From Myxococcales bacterium (GTDB lineage Bacteria > Myxococcota > Myxococcia > Myxococcales > Anaeromyxobacteraceae), in contig JAKAEO010000013.1 of the NCBI GenBank assembly GCA_021818285.1, forward strand, positions 1 to 37,017: DNA of 37,017 bases, given 5' to 3'. The position numbers and the translations under genes were made by a program. The stretch's first letter is position 1. Each line of letters starts with the position of its first letter. The notes under the pieces were generated by a model. It had not been told where the DNA came from. It saw only the letters and a program-made list of their open reading frames with translations, and searched no databases. Below, piece after piece: positions 24,537 through 33,129 of this stretch.

Positions 24537-24611
24537 ATCCGTCGCGCGGTCCGACGCACGCGGAGTTGCGCCACCACCAAGCCGGTTCGTCCCGCCGTCC
24601 GCCGCGACTCC

Positions 24612-27600
24612 TCAGGCCGGCCTCGCCGGCTGCTCCCCCGCCGCACCCCCCGGAACCCCGCCGTCCCCGGCGAACCAGGCGTAGATGGTCGGGAGCACGA
24701 GAAGGGTCAGCAGCGTCGCCGTGACCAGCCCCCCGATGACCACGGTGGCGAGCGGCCGCTGCACCTCCGCGCCCGGGCTGGTCGAGAGCGCCATGGGGAC
24801 GAACCCGAGGGCGGCGACGAGGGCGGTGGTGAGGACCGGCCGCATGCGCACCAGCGCACCCTCCCGCATCGCCTCCACCGGCGAGAGGTCGGTCTCGCGC
24901 TCCAGCCTGCGGACGTGGCTCAGGAGCACGACGCCGTTCATCACGGCGACGCCGAACAGGGCGATGAATCCGACGCCGGCCGAGATGCTGAAGGGCATCC
25001 CTCGCAGGGCCAGGGCGAGCACGCCTCCGGTCGCCGCGAAGGGAACGTTGAGGAAGATGAGGAGCGCCGGCCGGGCCGAGCCGAAGGTGCCGAAGAGCAG
25101 CACGAAGATGAGGAGCAGCGCGAGCGGCACCACGACGAGGAGCCGCCGCGAGGCCCGCTCGAGGTTCTCGAACTGTCCGCCCCAGGCGACGGTGTAGCCG
25201 GGCGGGAGCTTCACCTTCGCCGCCAGGGCCGCGCGGGCCGCCTCCACGAACGAGGCGATGTCGCGTCCCCGGACGTTGGTCTCGACGGTGATGCGCCGCT
25301 GGATGTCCTCGCGGCTGATCTGGGAGGCGGCCGGCTCGACGTCGATCCGCACCAGCTCGCCGAGGGGGACGAGCCGCCCTCCGGAGGTCGCGACCGGGAT
25401 GCGCGCGATGGCCGCCGGATCGCTCCGCACCCGCTCGGGGTAGCGCACCCGGAGCAGGAAGCGCTTCTCCCCTTCCAGGATGACGCCCGCCTGCTTGCCG
25501 CCGAGCGCCTCGATCGCCGACAGCACCTCGTCGGCCGAGGCGCCGTGCCGCGCCAGCGCGGTGCGGTCCACCGCGGCCGTGAGGATGGGGAGCCCCGAGA
25601 CCTGCTCCACCTTGGTGTCGCTGGCCCCGGGCACGCCGGCGATCGCCCGGGCCACCTCGCCGGCCTCGCGCCGCAGGACGTCCAGGTCCGGTCCGAAGAT
25701 CTTGACGGCGACGTCGGACCGCACGCCGGAGATGAGCTCGGCGACGCGCAGCTCGATGGGCTGGGAGAACCCGAACGCCACTCCCGGGACCGCCCTCCGG
25801 AGCGCCTTCTCCATGGCTTCGACGAGCTCCTCCTTGGACCCGAAGCGCCACTTCTCGTGGGGCCTCAGCATCACGAAGACGTCGCTCATCTCGACGCCCA
25901 TGGCGTCGGTGGCGATCTCGGGCCGACCGGTCTTCGAGACCACGGTCTCCACCTCGCCGGGGAACTCGCGGAGCAGCGCCCTCTCGAGGAGAGCCGACTG
26001 GGCAGCCGCCTCCTCGACCGACACCGAGGGGAGGCGCCAGACCTGGAGGGCGATGGAGCCCTCGTCGAGCCGGGGGATGAACTCCCCGCCCAGGAAGGCG
26101 GCGACCACCAGGCTCGCCGCGAAGAGGGCGGCGGCGGCGCCCACCACGGCGAGGCGGCGGCGCAGGGCCCAGGCGAGCGCCGGCGCGTAGGCGCGCCTCA
26201 GCATGCGCACCGCCCAGGTCTCCTCGTGCCGGGGCGGCTTCCTCAGGAACAGCGACGCCAGCACCGGGACGACGGTGAGCGAGAGGAGGAGCGAGCCCGC
26301 GATCGCGAACATCACCGTGAGCGCCATGGGCCGGAACATCTTCCCCTCGACGCCGGTGAGCGTGAGGACCGGGAGGTAGACGATCAGGATGATGGCGACG
26401 GCGAAGGCCACCGGGCGCGCCACCTCGACCGTCGCCTCGCGGACCACCTCCCGGGGGTCCTTCCCGGCGGCCCGCTTCTCCGAGAGGAGCCGGAAGACGT
26501 TCTCCACCATCACCACCGCCCCATCGACGACCAGGCCGAAGTCGATGGCGCCGAGGCTCATCAGGTTTCCCGACACGCCGGAGCGCACCATCCCGACGAA
26601 GGCGAAGAGCATGGAGAGGGGGATGGCCGCGGCGACGACGAGCCCGCCGCGCAGGTTCCCCAGCATGAGGAAGAGCACCGCGAGCACGAGCAGGCCTCCC
26701 TCCAGGAGGTTCCTCTGCACGGTGCCGATGGTCCGGCGGATCAGGTCGGTGCGGTCGTAGAACGGCTCGACGCGCACCCCGGGCGGCAGGCTCGTCGCGA
26801 TCGACGCGAGCGTGTCCTTCACCCGGTTCACGACCTCGCGGGAGTTCTCGCCCAGGAGCATCATGGCGACCCCGACCACCGCCTCGCCGCGCCCGTCGCG
26901 GGTGACGACGCCCTGGCGGACCATGGGAGCGAGCTTCACCTCCGCCACGTCCCGGACGTAGAGCGGCGTCCCCTCGCCGCTGGTCCGCAGGACGACCCGG
27001 CCGATGTCCTCCAGCCCCCCGAGGAGCCCCTCGCCGCGGATCACCACCTGCTCGCGGTTGCGGACCAGGTACGCTCCGCCCACGTTCCGGTTGTTCCGCT
27101 CCAGCGCCCCGAAGATCTCGGAGAGCGCCACGCGGTGCGCTTGCAGCGCGGCGGGATCGGGCTGGACCTCGAAGGTCTTGAGCTCGCCGCCGAAGGTGTT
27201 CACCTCCACCACGCCGGGGACGCTCTTCAGCTGGTAGGCGATGAACCAGTCGAGGACCGTCCGGAGCGCCATCGGGGACCAGCAGCCCGCCACCGTCTCG
27301 CCGGCCTTGCAGGTGGGGTCGCCGCGCACCTCGAACTGGAAGACCTCCCCCAGGCCGGTGGTGATGGGGCCCATCTCCGGCCTGCCGTAGCCGGCCGGGA
27401 TGGCCTCCCGGACCTCCGAGAGCCGTTCTCCCACGAGCTGCCGCGCCCGGTAGACGTCGGTGCCCTCGCGGAAGACCACCGTCACCGACGAGAGCCCGAA
27501 CTTCGAGACCGATCGGATCTCCTCCAGGTCGGGCAGGCCCGCCATGGCCGACTCCACCGGGAAGGTGACGAGCCGCTCCACCTCGAGCGGCGCCAGCGCC

Positions 27601-27761
27601 GGCGCCTTGGTGAGGACCTGCACCTGGACGTTGGTCACGTCCGGCACGGCGTCGATGGGCAGGCGCAGCATGCTCTCCACGCCCAGCGCGGCCGCCAGCA
27701 CCGCGAAGACGACCACCAGGAAGCGGTTCCGGAGCGCCCAGGCGACGATGCGCGAGGCCAT
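24612..27761 (-). CDS. czcA: Heavy-metal efflux RND pump, CzcA type
   Basis: A 1049-residue proton-driven inner-membrane pump of the HME-RND group, exporting divalent metal ions such as Co, Zn or Cd across the envelope with CzcB and CzcC. The TM4 proton-relay motif DFGLVVDGAVVMVEN gives Asp407, Asp413 and Glu420, the same spacing as Asp402, Asp408 and Glu415 of CzcA. This pattern marks the CzcA branch; the CusA branch for Cu/Ag differs. Two large periplasmic domains and 12 transmembrane segments are visible. An insertion at 149-161 carries Cys151 and Cys160 (PTCKAGETVAGCW). Start ATG 27761 overlaps the czcB stop by one base (TGATG). It ends at 24612 with no clear terminator. Confidence 0.95.
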   Translation of the reverse strand: MASRIVAWALRNRFLVVVFAVLAAALGVESMLRLPIDAVPDVTNVQVQVLTKAPALAPLEVERLVTFPVESAMAGLPDLEEIRSVSKFGLSSVTVVFREGTDVYRARQLVGERLSEVREAIPAGYGRPEMGPITTGLGEVFQFEVRGDPTCKAGETVAGCWSPMALRTVLDWFIAYQLKSVPGVVEVNTFGGELKTFEVQPDPAALQAHRVALSEIFGALERNNRNVGGAYLVRNREQVVIRGEGLLGGLEDIGRVVLRTSGEGTPLYVRDVAEVKLAPMVRQGVVTRDGRGEAVVGVAMMLLGENSREVVNRVKDTLASIATSLPPGVRVEPFYDRTDLIRRTIGTVQRNLLEGGLLVLAVLFLMLGNLRGGLVVAAAIPLSMLFAFVGMVRSGVSGNLMSLGAIDFGLVVDGAVVMVENVFRLLSEKRAAGKDPREVVREATVEVARPVAFAVAIILIVYLPVLTLTGVEGKMFRPMALTVMFAIAGSLLLSLTVVPVLASLFLRKPPRHEETWAVRMLRRAYAPALAWALRRRLAVVGAAAALFAASLVVAAFLGGEFIPRLDEGSIALQVWRLPSVSVEEAAAQSALLERALLREFPGEVETVVSKTGRPEIATDAMGVEMSDVFVMLRPHEKWRFGSKEELVEAMEKALRRAVPGVAFGFSQPIELRVAELISGVRSDVAVKIFGPDLDVLRREAGEVARAIAGVPGASDTKVEQVSGLPILTAAVDRTALARHGASADEVLSAIEALGGKQAGVILEGEKRFLLRVRYPERVRSDPAAIARIPVATSGGRLVPLGELVRIDVEPAASQISREDIQRRITVETNVRGRDIASFVEAARAALAAKVKLPPGYTVAWGGQFENLERASRRLLVVVPLALLLIFVLLFGTFGSARPALLIFLNVPFAATGGVLALALRGMPFSISAGVGFIALFGVAVMNGVVLLSHVRRLERETDLSPVEAMREGALVRMRPVLTTALVAALGFVPMALSTSPGAEVQRPLATVVIGGLVTATLLTLLVLPTIYAWFAGDGGVPGGAAGEQPARPA

Positions 27762-28948
27762 CACTCCGCCTCGCCCAGCGTGGACTTGAGGAGCTCGCCC
27801 TTGAGGACGAAGCTCCCCTCCGCGACCACCTCCTCGCCGATCCGCAGGCCGTTCAGGATCTCCACCAGGTCGCCGGCCCGCTCGCCGGTGTGCACGCGGC
27901 GCGGCTCGAACGCGTCGGCTCGCACCCGGACGAACACCGCGGGGTGGCCGTCGATCTCCTGGATGGCGGCCCAGGGGACGGTGACCATGCGGCGCGGCTC
28001 GCGGGCGCGCGTCCCGACGATGCGGGCGGTGGCGAACATCCCGGGCTTGAGCCGGTGGCCCGGGTTGGGGAGCGAGACGCGCACCTGGACGGCGCGCGTC
28101 TTCTCGTCGAGGACGTCGCCGATCCGGTCCACCTTGGCGCGGAAGACCTCGCCGGGGAGGGCCCGGGCCTCGACCTGGACCGGCTGCCCCGGCGCGACGA
28201 AGCGCATCTCGCGCTCGTACACCTGGGCCTCGAGCCAGAGCCGCTCGAGGTCCACGATCTCGACGAGCGTGGCGCTCGGCTCCACCGACCGTCCCGGGTG
28301 GGCGCGGCGCGCCACCACCGTGCCGGCGATGGGGCTGCGGAGGACCAGGCGGGCCGGATCCCCGCCCCCGTCCTCCGCCGCGCCGAGCGCGGCGAGGGTG
28401 GTGCGGACCGCCGCCAGATCCGCCGCGGTGGTCCTCGCGGTCGCCTCCGCCTCGAGCACCTCCCGCCGGGACGTGGCCTGGACCTCGCCGAGCGCTCGCT
28501 CCCGATCGGCGGCCTGGCGCGCCACCTCGGCCCTGGCCCGGGCCGCGTGCAGCTCCGCCCGGGCCTTCCCGACCTCGGTGCTCTCGAGGACGACGAGCGG
28601 GGTGCCGCGCTCGACCCGGTCCCCGAGCTTCACCTGGAACCCCACCACCCGCGCCGCGGTGCGCGATCCCACGTCGGCGCGCCGATCCGGGTCCGGGACG
28701 AGCTCGGCCGCCACCTCGAGCGCGGGGGCCAGCTCCCGCTCCTCGACCCTGGCGAAGACCAGCTTCAGGCTCTCGAGGGCCTCCCGGCCGAGGCGGACCC
28801 GGTCGGGCGACTCCCGCCTCTCCGTCGATCCTCCCGCCTCGGCGGGCTCGGGCCTGGCGTCCGGGGCCTTCTTCGCCTTGCAGGCGAGCGGCCCGGCCAG
28901 GGCGAAGAGGGCCAGGGCGGAGAGAATCGCGACACGGTTCGTGCTCAT
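27761..28948 (-). CDS. czcB: RND periplasmic adaptor protein, CzcB type
   Basis: A 395-residue membrane-fusion protein that joins the inner-membrane pump to the outer-membrane channel. Signal-like residues 1-22 end with GPLAC, a poor lipobox, so lipidation at Cys23 is possible but unsure. The biotinyl-lipoyl-like halves are RTAARVVGFQVKLGDRVERG and LRSPIAGTVVARRAHPGRSV. Between them lies a long Ala/Arg helical hairpin (about 119-190). VDRIGDVLDEKTRAVQVRV is the family's barrel domain. No His-rich N-terminal metal domain is present, unlike classical CzcB. Stop and start codons overlap with both neighbours (ATGA with czcC, TGATG with czcA), so the three genes form one coupled unit. Confidence 0.93.
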   Translation of the reverse strand: MSTNRVAILSALALFALAGPLACKAKKAPDARPEPAEAGGSTERRESPDRVRLGREALESLKLVFARVEERELAPALEVAAELVPDPDRRADVGSRTAARVVGFQVKLGDRVERGTPLVVLESTEVGKARAELHAARARAEVARQAADRERALGEVQATSRREVLEAEATARTTAADLAAVRTTLAALGAAEDGGGDPARLVLRSPIAGTVVARRAHPGRSVEPSATLVEIVDLERLWLEAQVYEREMRFVAPGQPVQVEARALPGEVFRAKVDRIGDVLDEKTRAVQVRVSLPNPGHRLKPGMFATARIVGTRAREPRRMVTVPWAAIQEIDGHPAVFVRVRADAFEPRRVHTGERAGDLVEILNGLRIGEEVVAEGSFVLKGELLKSTLGEAE

Positions 28949-30261
28949 CGGCCACCTCCGGTGGCGTCGTCGAGGATGGGGAGCCCGGCGGCCGTCCGCG
29001 CCCGCGCGTCGGCCACGGCGAGGTCGATGCGGGCGTCGATGAAGCCGAGGTGCCCTTCGAGGGCCTCGCGCTGCAGGACGATGGCGTCGGCGGCGGAGAC
29101 CTTTCCAGCCGCGAGCATGCGCCGGAGCAAGGCCAGGTTCTCGTCCAGGGCCTTCAGGACGTCGCGGTCGTACAGCCGAGCGGCCTGAAGGGCCCGGTCG
29201 CGCTCGATCTCCGCTTCACGGATCTCCGCGGTCGCCTGGGCGCGCACGCCTTTCTCCTCCGCGACAGACCTCGTCACCGCGGCGCGAGCGCGCTCCCGCT
29301 CGCCCTGGTTGCGCTGGAAGACGGGGATGGGGACGGACAGCGTGCCCAGCAGGGTTCGCGACGCCTCCTCGGTGGTGTACCTCGCGCCCAGCCGGAGGTC
29401 CGGCCAGGCTGCCGCGCTCGCGAGGCCGGCCGCTGCCCTGGCCGCCTCGAGCCGCCGGGCCGCCGCGGCCACCGCCGGCAACCGATCGACGGCGGCCCCG
29501 GTCGCGGGCGGCAGGTCACGGGGCTCCGGCAGGCCGCCCTGGAGCGCGAGCGGTGCCGCCGCGTCCAGGCCCAGCAACGGCGCGAGCCGAGCCCGGGAGC
29601 CCTCCTCGTCCGCCCGGGCGCGCAGGAGCAGCCGGCTCGCCTCCGCGGCGCGGACCCGGGCGGCGTTGATCTCGACCGGCGACGCCGCCCCCTTCTCGTC
29701 GCGCGCCCTGGCGATCTCGAGGAGCTCGCGGGCCAACCGCTCGTGCTCCCCGGCGATCCGCACCCGCTCCTCTGCCCCGAGCGCCCGGTAGAACGCCGTC
29801 GCCACGGCGAGGTCGACGGTGCGCCCCGCGGCGTCGGCGTCCGCCTCGGCGGCCGCGACCTCGGCGGACGCACGGTCCACCCGGCGCCCTCGCTGGCCGG
29901 CGATCTCGAGCCGCTGGGAGACGGACGCCTCCAGGCCGACCTGCCGGTTCGAGCCGGGGGCGTCGAGCCAGCGCGGGCCGGCGCCCAGCTCCACTTCCGG
30001 GTTCTCCCGGAGGAGGACGGACGCTCCGGTGAGCTCGCCGCGCGCCTCCGCCACGCTCGCGCGGCTGGCGTTCAGCGCCGGGTTCTGCGCTCGCGCCAGG
30101 GCGAGCGCGGAGCGAAGATCAAGCGCCCCCTGCGGAGCGGCACGCCCTGCCGCCGGGAAGACGGCTGCGATCAGGAAGAGGGGCGTGATGAGGCGCGCGC
30201 TTTCACGCGCCAGAGTGGCTGCGACTGGAGCCGCGAGCGCGGCCCGTCCATCGACGTGCAC
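28945..30261 (-). CDS. czcC: Outer-membrane efflux channel, CzcC/TolC family
   Basis: A 438-residue outer-membrane factor for the Czc pump. It has a signal sequence (about 25-42, ending AAGRAAP), then duplicated helical-barrel repeats with SALALARAQNPALNASRASVAEARGEL and VGLEASVSQRLEIAGQRGRR. These are the typical starts of the two coiled-coil hairpins of the TolC family. The start is GTG 30261, preceded by a perfect AAGGAGG. It overlaps the next start by 4 bp (ATGA) and lies 24 bp after the small Cys/His-rich gene, so it belongs to the seven-gene run. Substrate specificity comes from CzcA. Confidence 0.92.
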   Translation of the reverse strand: MHVDGRAALAAPVAATLARESARLITPLFLIAAVFPAAGRAAPQGALDLRSALALARAQNPALNASRASVAEARGELTGASVLLRENPEVELGAGPRWLDAPGSNRQVGLEASVSQRLEIAGQRGRRVDRASAEVAAAEADADAAGRTVDLAVATAFYRALGAEERVRIAGEHERLARELLEIARARDEKGAASPVEINAARVRAAEASRLLLRARADEEGSRARLAPLLGLDAAAPLALQGGLPEPRDLPPATGAAVDRLPAVAAAARRLEAARAAAGLASAAAWPDLRLGARYTTEEASRTLLGTLSVPIPVFQRNQGERERARAAVTRSVAEEKGVRAQATAEIREAEIERDRALQAARLYDRDVLKALDENLALLRRMLAAGKVSAADAIVLQREALEGHLGFIDARIDLAVADARARTAAGLPILDDATGGGR

Positions 30262-30285
30262 GGAGTCCTCCTTCGAGCTGGGGTG

Positions 30286-30600
30286 TCAGGCCAGGTCGAA
30301 GGATGTCGGAGGCGGCGTCGGCGGTGCGGGGGCGTGGATGCTGGTCGGAACGGCGACGGCCGGCTCGAGCGCGTCGACGACGTTCGAGACCGGCGTCGCG
30401 GCGGGCGCCACGGATGGCGAGGTGGTGGGCGTCCGACAAGGCGCCGTCAGGCAGCAGTGCGCGCCCGGCGGGGTCCCGTGGTCCTGGTCGCCGCCGTGCT
30501 GCAAGAGCTCGTCGGGGCATACCGCGGGGTTGTCGACCACCGACGCCCAGGTGGAGCAGGCGAGCGCCCCGAGGGCGACGAGCTGGCGCAGGAAGCGCAC
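30286..30600 (-). CDS. Small secreted Cys/His-rich protein before czcCBA
   Basis: A 104-residue protein if read from GTG 30600, the first start placed directly before a signal-like hydrophobic stretch (RFLRQLVALGALACSTWAS). An upstream start at 30693 would add 31 Arg-rich residues and is less likely. The mature part has Cys28, Cys49-Cys50, Cys55 and His35, His41, His48 (CPDELLQHGGDQDHG and AHCCLTAPC), followed by a Pro/Ala/Thr tail. In other czc operons a small periplasmic CzcI precedes czcC. The present protein is in the same place but I see no clear sequence match. No strong Shine-Dalgarno is visible. Metal binding is inferred from the Cys/His content. Confidence 0.6.
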   Translation of the reverse strand: MRFLRQLVALGALACSTWASVVDNPAVCPDELLQHGGDQDHGTPPGAHCCLTAPCRTPTTSPSVAPAATPVSNVVDALEPAVAVPTSIHAPAPPTPPPTSFDLA

Positions 30601-30640
30601 GGGCGACGACAGGTAGCAGCCCGCGCGGGAGCCTGTCAAC

Positions 30641-30976
30641 TCACCGCGCGGGCCACGGCGCCGACGGCACGGAGCCCGCCGGCGCCGACGCATGGATCGA
30701 GGCGGCCTCGAGCCTACCGCCGCGCTCGCGGCCGTGGATGACGGCGCGGACGCCCGGCTTCAGCTCCGCCGGCTTGGCGCCGTGTCGTTCCACGAAGACG
30801 CGCGTGTCCCGCGCCACGGCGAAGCGCGTCTCCTTCCCGTCCGCGCCGCGAACGGTGACCTGCGCGGCGTCGGCGGCGACCACCACGCCGCGCACGTCTA
30901 CGCCTGCCTCGTGACCCAGGGCGGGTCCCGCGCCGACCAGCGCCACGATCGTCGCGATCCATCCGATGCTCCTCAT
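30641..30976 (-). CDS. Small periplasmic beta-rich protein (unknown function)
   Basis: A 111-residue secreted protein. Signal peptide 1-21 is cleaved after GPALG, leaving HEAGVDVRG. The mature domain (VDVRGVVVAADAAQVTVRGADGKETRFAVARDTRVFVERHGAKPAEL) looks like a small OB-fold or DUF5666-like barrel. Proteins of that kind occur beside metal efflux genes. No Cys; a few His. The stop of the cytochrome c gene is 39 bp upstream, and the stop of this gene is 40 bp before the next start, so it is within the minus-strand run toward czcCBA. Its role is unknown. A metal sensor or chaperone for the efflux complex is only a guess. Confidence 0.75.
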   Translation of the reverse strand: MRSIGWIATIVALVGAGPALGHEAGVDVRGVVVAADAAQVTVRGADGKETRFAVARDTRVFVERHGAKPAELKPGVRAVIHGRERGGRLEAASIHASAPAGSVPSAPWPAR

Positions 30977-31015
30977 GACCGGCTCTCCTCTCTTCCGATG
31001 GACTCGTCGTGCCCC

Positions 31016-31627
31016 TCAGTGCGCGCGGTGCCGCGGCGCGGCGGGGCCCGGCGTCCCGTCCTTCAGGAACGCCTCGTCCTCCTGCATCTCCTGCCACTCG
31101 CCCGGCGACTTGGGGTTGAGGCGCTCCATCTCCAGGATCTCCTCCGGAGTGAGCCGCGGCAGGTGGCGGATGAAGTGCACCAGGCTCCAGCTGACGTCCG
31201 GCGAGACCTCCCCCCCCCAGCCCGGCATCCCCGTCAGCCGGATTCCCTCCTCGATGGTCTGGAACAGCTCCCCGTCGGTGAGCTCCTGGGTCGCGGGGAG
31301 CCGCATGTCGGGAGCGCGCGGGTAGAGGCGCCGCCCCAGGGGGGTGTCTCCGCTGCCGTCGTTCCCGTGACAGCTGGCGCAGTGGTCCGCGAAGTGCGCG
31401 CGCGCCTCCGCCAGCAGCCGGGGCGTCAGGGGCACGGGATTCGGCAGGCGCCGGACGGAGCCCGCCACCGCGAGGCTTCGGACGGTCCGGGCCAGGCGCG
31501 CCTCCACGGGGCCGGGCTCGGGCCGGGCGCTGAGGCCGCTGCGCCGGAGGGCCACGAGCCCGGCGACCAGCCCGCCCCCGAGGAGCAGGACCACGGCGGC
31601 GACGGCGATGCAGCAGGGACGGCGCAT
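31016..31627 (-). CDS. Membrane-anchored c-type cytochrome
   Basis: A 203-residue monoheme cytochrome c. One hydrophobic segment at residues 7-27 anchors it to the inner membrane. The heme site is CASCH (83-87) followed by GNDGSGDTPLG. The axial Met is probably Met134 in LTGMPGWGG, and Pro/Leu spacing fits class I cytochromes. The remaining C-terminal 40 residues are charged. ATG 31627 is chosen because the frame above it lacks a sensible signal. It is not a usual partner of RND metal pumps. In this run it may serve electron transfer to periplasmic metals or a redox step in metal handling. That is inference. Confidence 0.85.
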   Translation of the reverse strand: MRRPCCIAVAAVVLLLGGGLVAGLVALRRSGLSARPEPGPVEARLARTVRSLAVAGSVRRLPNPVPLTPRLLAEARAHFADHCASCHGNDGSGDTPLGRRLYPRAPDMRLPATQELTDGELFQTIEEGIRLTGMPGWGGEVSPDVSWSLVHFIRHLPRLTPEEILEMERLNPKSPGEWQEMQEDEAFLKDGTPGPAAPRHRAH

Positions 31628-31731
31628 GGTGTCTCCGCTCACTCGCGCGGACGCGAGCCGCCGGACCGCGATTCGACACGTCCTCGGCGGCGGCGGTGCT
31701 CCCGCTCCATAACGGCGCGCGGCACCGTTGG

Positions 31732-32007
31732 CTAGCCCTGCTGGCTGCGCAGCCGGTCCAGTTCGCGCTCGAGATCGGGGTCGGTGCGGGGCGCGGCCTG
31801 GCGCACCGCGCCGCCCGTTCCGGCGGCGTCCATCTTCATCGCGTGGGAGCAGGTGCAGGACTTCGGGGCCGGGGCCGGGGTTGCCGCGCTCGCGTGGTGC
31901 GACGCGGCCGGCGGGGCGGCGGCCGCCTGATCGGCGGCGAGCGCCAGGGCGGGCGCGAGCCCGGAGAGGAGAAAGGAGAAGACGAGGCGGCGGGTGTTGC
32001 GGCTCAT
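31732..32007 (-). CDS. Small secreted CxCxHxMxM protein
   Basis: A 91-residue protein, first in the minus-strand run that ends with czcA. Signal peptide 1-24 (LALAADQ). The mature part has SHHAS, then a dense soft-metal motif at 51-59, CTCSHAMKM (Cys51, Cys53, His55, Met57, Met59). A charged C-terminal helix follows (DPDLERELDRLRSQQ). Cys, His and Met spaced by two suggest binding of Cu+ or another thiophilic ion. The family is not recognised. ATG 32007 follows GAAAGGAAG. A weak sigma54-like promoter lies at 32066 and a 17-bp activator-like element at 32151. Confidence 0.74.
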   Translation of the reverse strand: MSRNTRRLVFSFLLSGLAPALALAADQAAAAPPAASHHASAATPAPAPKSCTCSHAMKMDAAGTGGAVRQAAPRTDPDLERELDRLRSQQG

Positions 32008-32051
32008 GGGTGCTTCCTTTCGCAGGGTGTGGGCTCCACGACGGAGGTCCT

Positions 32052-32066
32052 TTCACGAGCCATGCC
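32052..32066 (-). promoter_or_regulatory. Weak sigma54-like promoter before the CxCxHxMxM gene
   Basis: Minus strand GGCATG (32066-32061), GCTC, GTGAA (32056-32052). The GG is right but the -12 has GA in place of GC. It is kept because its distance to the 17-bp element (centre 93 bp upstream) equals that of the 35254 candidate, which shows the same TGAA. Confidence 0.38.
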
Positions 32067-32150
32067 GGGCCCGGGTCGCGAGCCCGCCGAGGAATTTCCA
32101 CGGCTTCTCGCCGCGAGGCGCTCGGCTCGGAGGGCCGCGCCCGTCACGGC

Positions 32151-32167
32151 GTGACCGGACCGGTGAC
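32151..32167. promoter_or_regulatory. 17-bp element, putative activator-binding site 2
   Basis: GTGACCGGACCGGTGAC, inside a 19-bp stretch CGTGACCGGACCGGTGACG repeated exactly at 33112-33130. It lies between divergent genes and could act on both, the minus-strand CxCxHxMxM run being the better fit. Upstream of the plus-strand gene at 32259 I found no GG-N10-GC promoter. Confidence 0.58.
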
Positions 32168-32258
32168 GCTCCGCCCGCGCCGCTCCCGGCGGTGGCCCGG
32201 TGCCTTGGCCCAGGGCCCCGCTCCCCTTCGACGGCGGGGCGCCGTATCCTCGAGGGAC

Positions 32259-33116
32259 ATGCTCGGTCGATCCGCCCTCTCCTCCATCGCCTGTGCCGTC
32301 CTGTGCTGGGGGTGCGCGACCGCTCCGGGCCTTCATCTGGACGATCCGGAGTTCGCGACCGCGGAACGGTGCCTCCGCGAGAGCGCCGAGCGGATCACCG
32401 CGCCGAAGACGCTCGCGCCGGACGAGGTGCTCTTCCTGCAGGCCGAGTCGTTCTACTACTTCCGGTCCGAGCTGAAGCGAACGCGAAGCGCCTGGTCGTA
32501 CTTCGCGCAGTCCGCGGCGGCCTTCACCGACTTCGCGCCGCTCACCGTGATCGCGGCCTCCCAAGGGAGCTTCGACCTGCGGCTCCGCGCCTACGACGGG
32601 GCGGCGCGCCTGTACGGCACCCTGGCCTCCCGGTACCCGCTGAGCGGGCTTCGCCCGCTGGCGCTCTACCGGCTCGGCTGGGCTTGCCGGAGCACGAGCG
32701 AGCAGGGGTACCCGTGCCGATCGGCCGAGTCGTTCGGCGCGCTGGCGCGGGAGTACCCGGCCACGCCGCTCGCGTCCCTGGTCCCCGACGCGCTCCGCGC
32801 CCCTCACCGGTCGCTCGACCGCGCGACGGCCTGGTCCCTCCTCCCGGGGGCCGGCCAGATCTACGCCGGCGAGGCGCTCAACGGCGCGGTCCGGCTCTCC
32901 GTGGCCGCCGGGTTCAGCGCGCTCACCCTGGTGCCGATCGTCGGCATGGTGCAGTCCCGGAAGGTCGGCTGGTTCCCCACCGCGCTCTCGCTCCTCGGCA
33001 TCGTCGGGCTCCAGGTCACCTACACGACGTCCTACCAGGACGCGCAGCGCGCCGTCCTCGACTTCAACGAGCGGCAGGAGGCCGCGTTCGAGGCCGCGCA
33101 CCCGGCCACGCCGTGA
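32259..33116 (+). CDS. Putative lipoprotein with C-terminal membrane segments
   Basis: A 285-residue envelope protein of unknown function. The N-terminus (SALSSIACAVLCWGCAT) resembles a lipoprotein signal, although the box is not ideal. Residues 35-185 are helical with TPR-like features (AAFTDFAPLTVIAASQGSFDLRLRAYDGAARLYGTLASRYP) and four Cys including RSTSEQGYPCRSAESF. Residues 195-260 hold SLLPGAGQIYAGEALNGAVRLSVAAGF and hydrophobic stretches, a layout seen in DUF5683-type membrane proteins. The ATG at 32259 follows GAGGG. It lies between two copies of the 19-bp element, and its TGA overlaps the second copy. How it relates to the metal genes is unclear. Confidence 0.74.
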   Translation: MLGRSALSSIACAVLCWGCATAPGLHLDDPEFATAERCLRESAERITAPKTLAPDEVLFLQAESFYYFRSELKRTRSAWSYFAQSAAAFTDFAPLTVIAASQGSFDLRLRAYDGAARLYGTLASRYPLSGLRPLALYRLGWACRSTSEQGYPCRSAESFGALAREYPATPLASLVPDALRAPHRSLDRATAWSLLPGAGQIYAGEALNGAVRLSVAAGFSALTLVPIVGMVQSRKVGWFPTALSLLGIVGLQVTYTTSYQDAQRAVLDFNERQEAAFEAAHPATP

Positions 33117-33129
33117 CCGGACCGGTGAC
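33113..33129. promoter_or_regulatory. 17-bp element, putative activator-binding site 3
   Basis: GTGACCGGACCGGTGAC, identical to the copy at 32151. The centre is 73 bp upstream of the -24 GG of the sigma54 promoter at 33194. Its first bases include the stop codon of the preceding gene. Confidence 0.62.

Noticed and set aside
24315-29042. A 1575-codon open frame on the plus strand antisense to czcA/czcB
   Set aside because: No recognisable domain, His/Arg/Gly-rich composition, and it opposes strongly supported czc genes.
32168-32258. A sigma54 promoter for the 32259 gene
   Set aside because: All GG dinucleotides in this gap were checked and none has GC at the right 10-base spacing.
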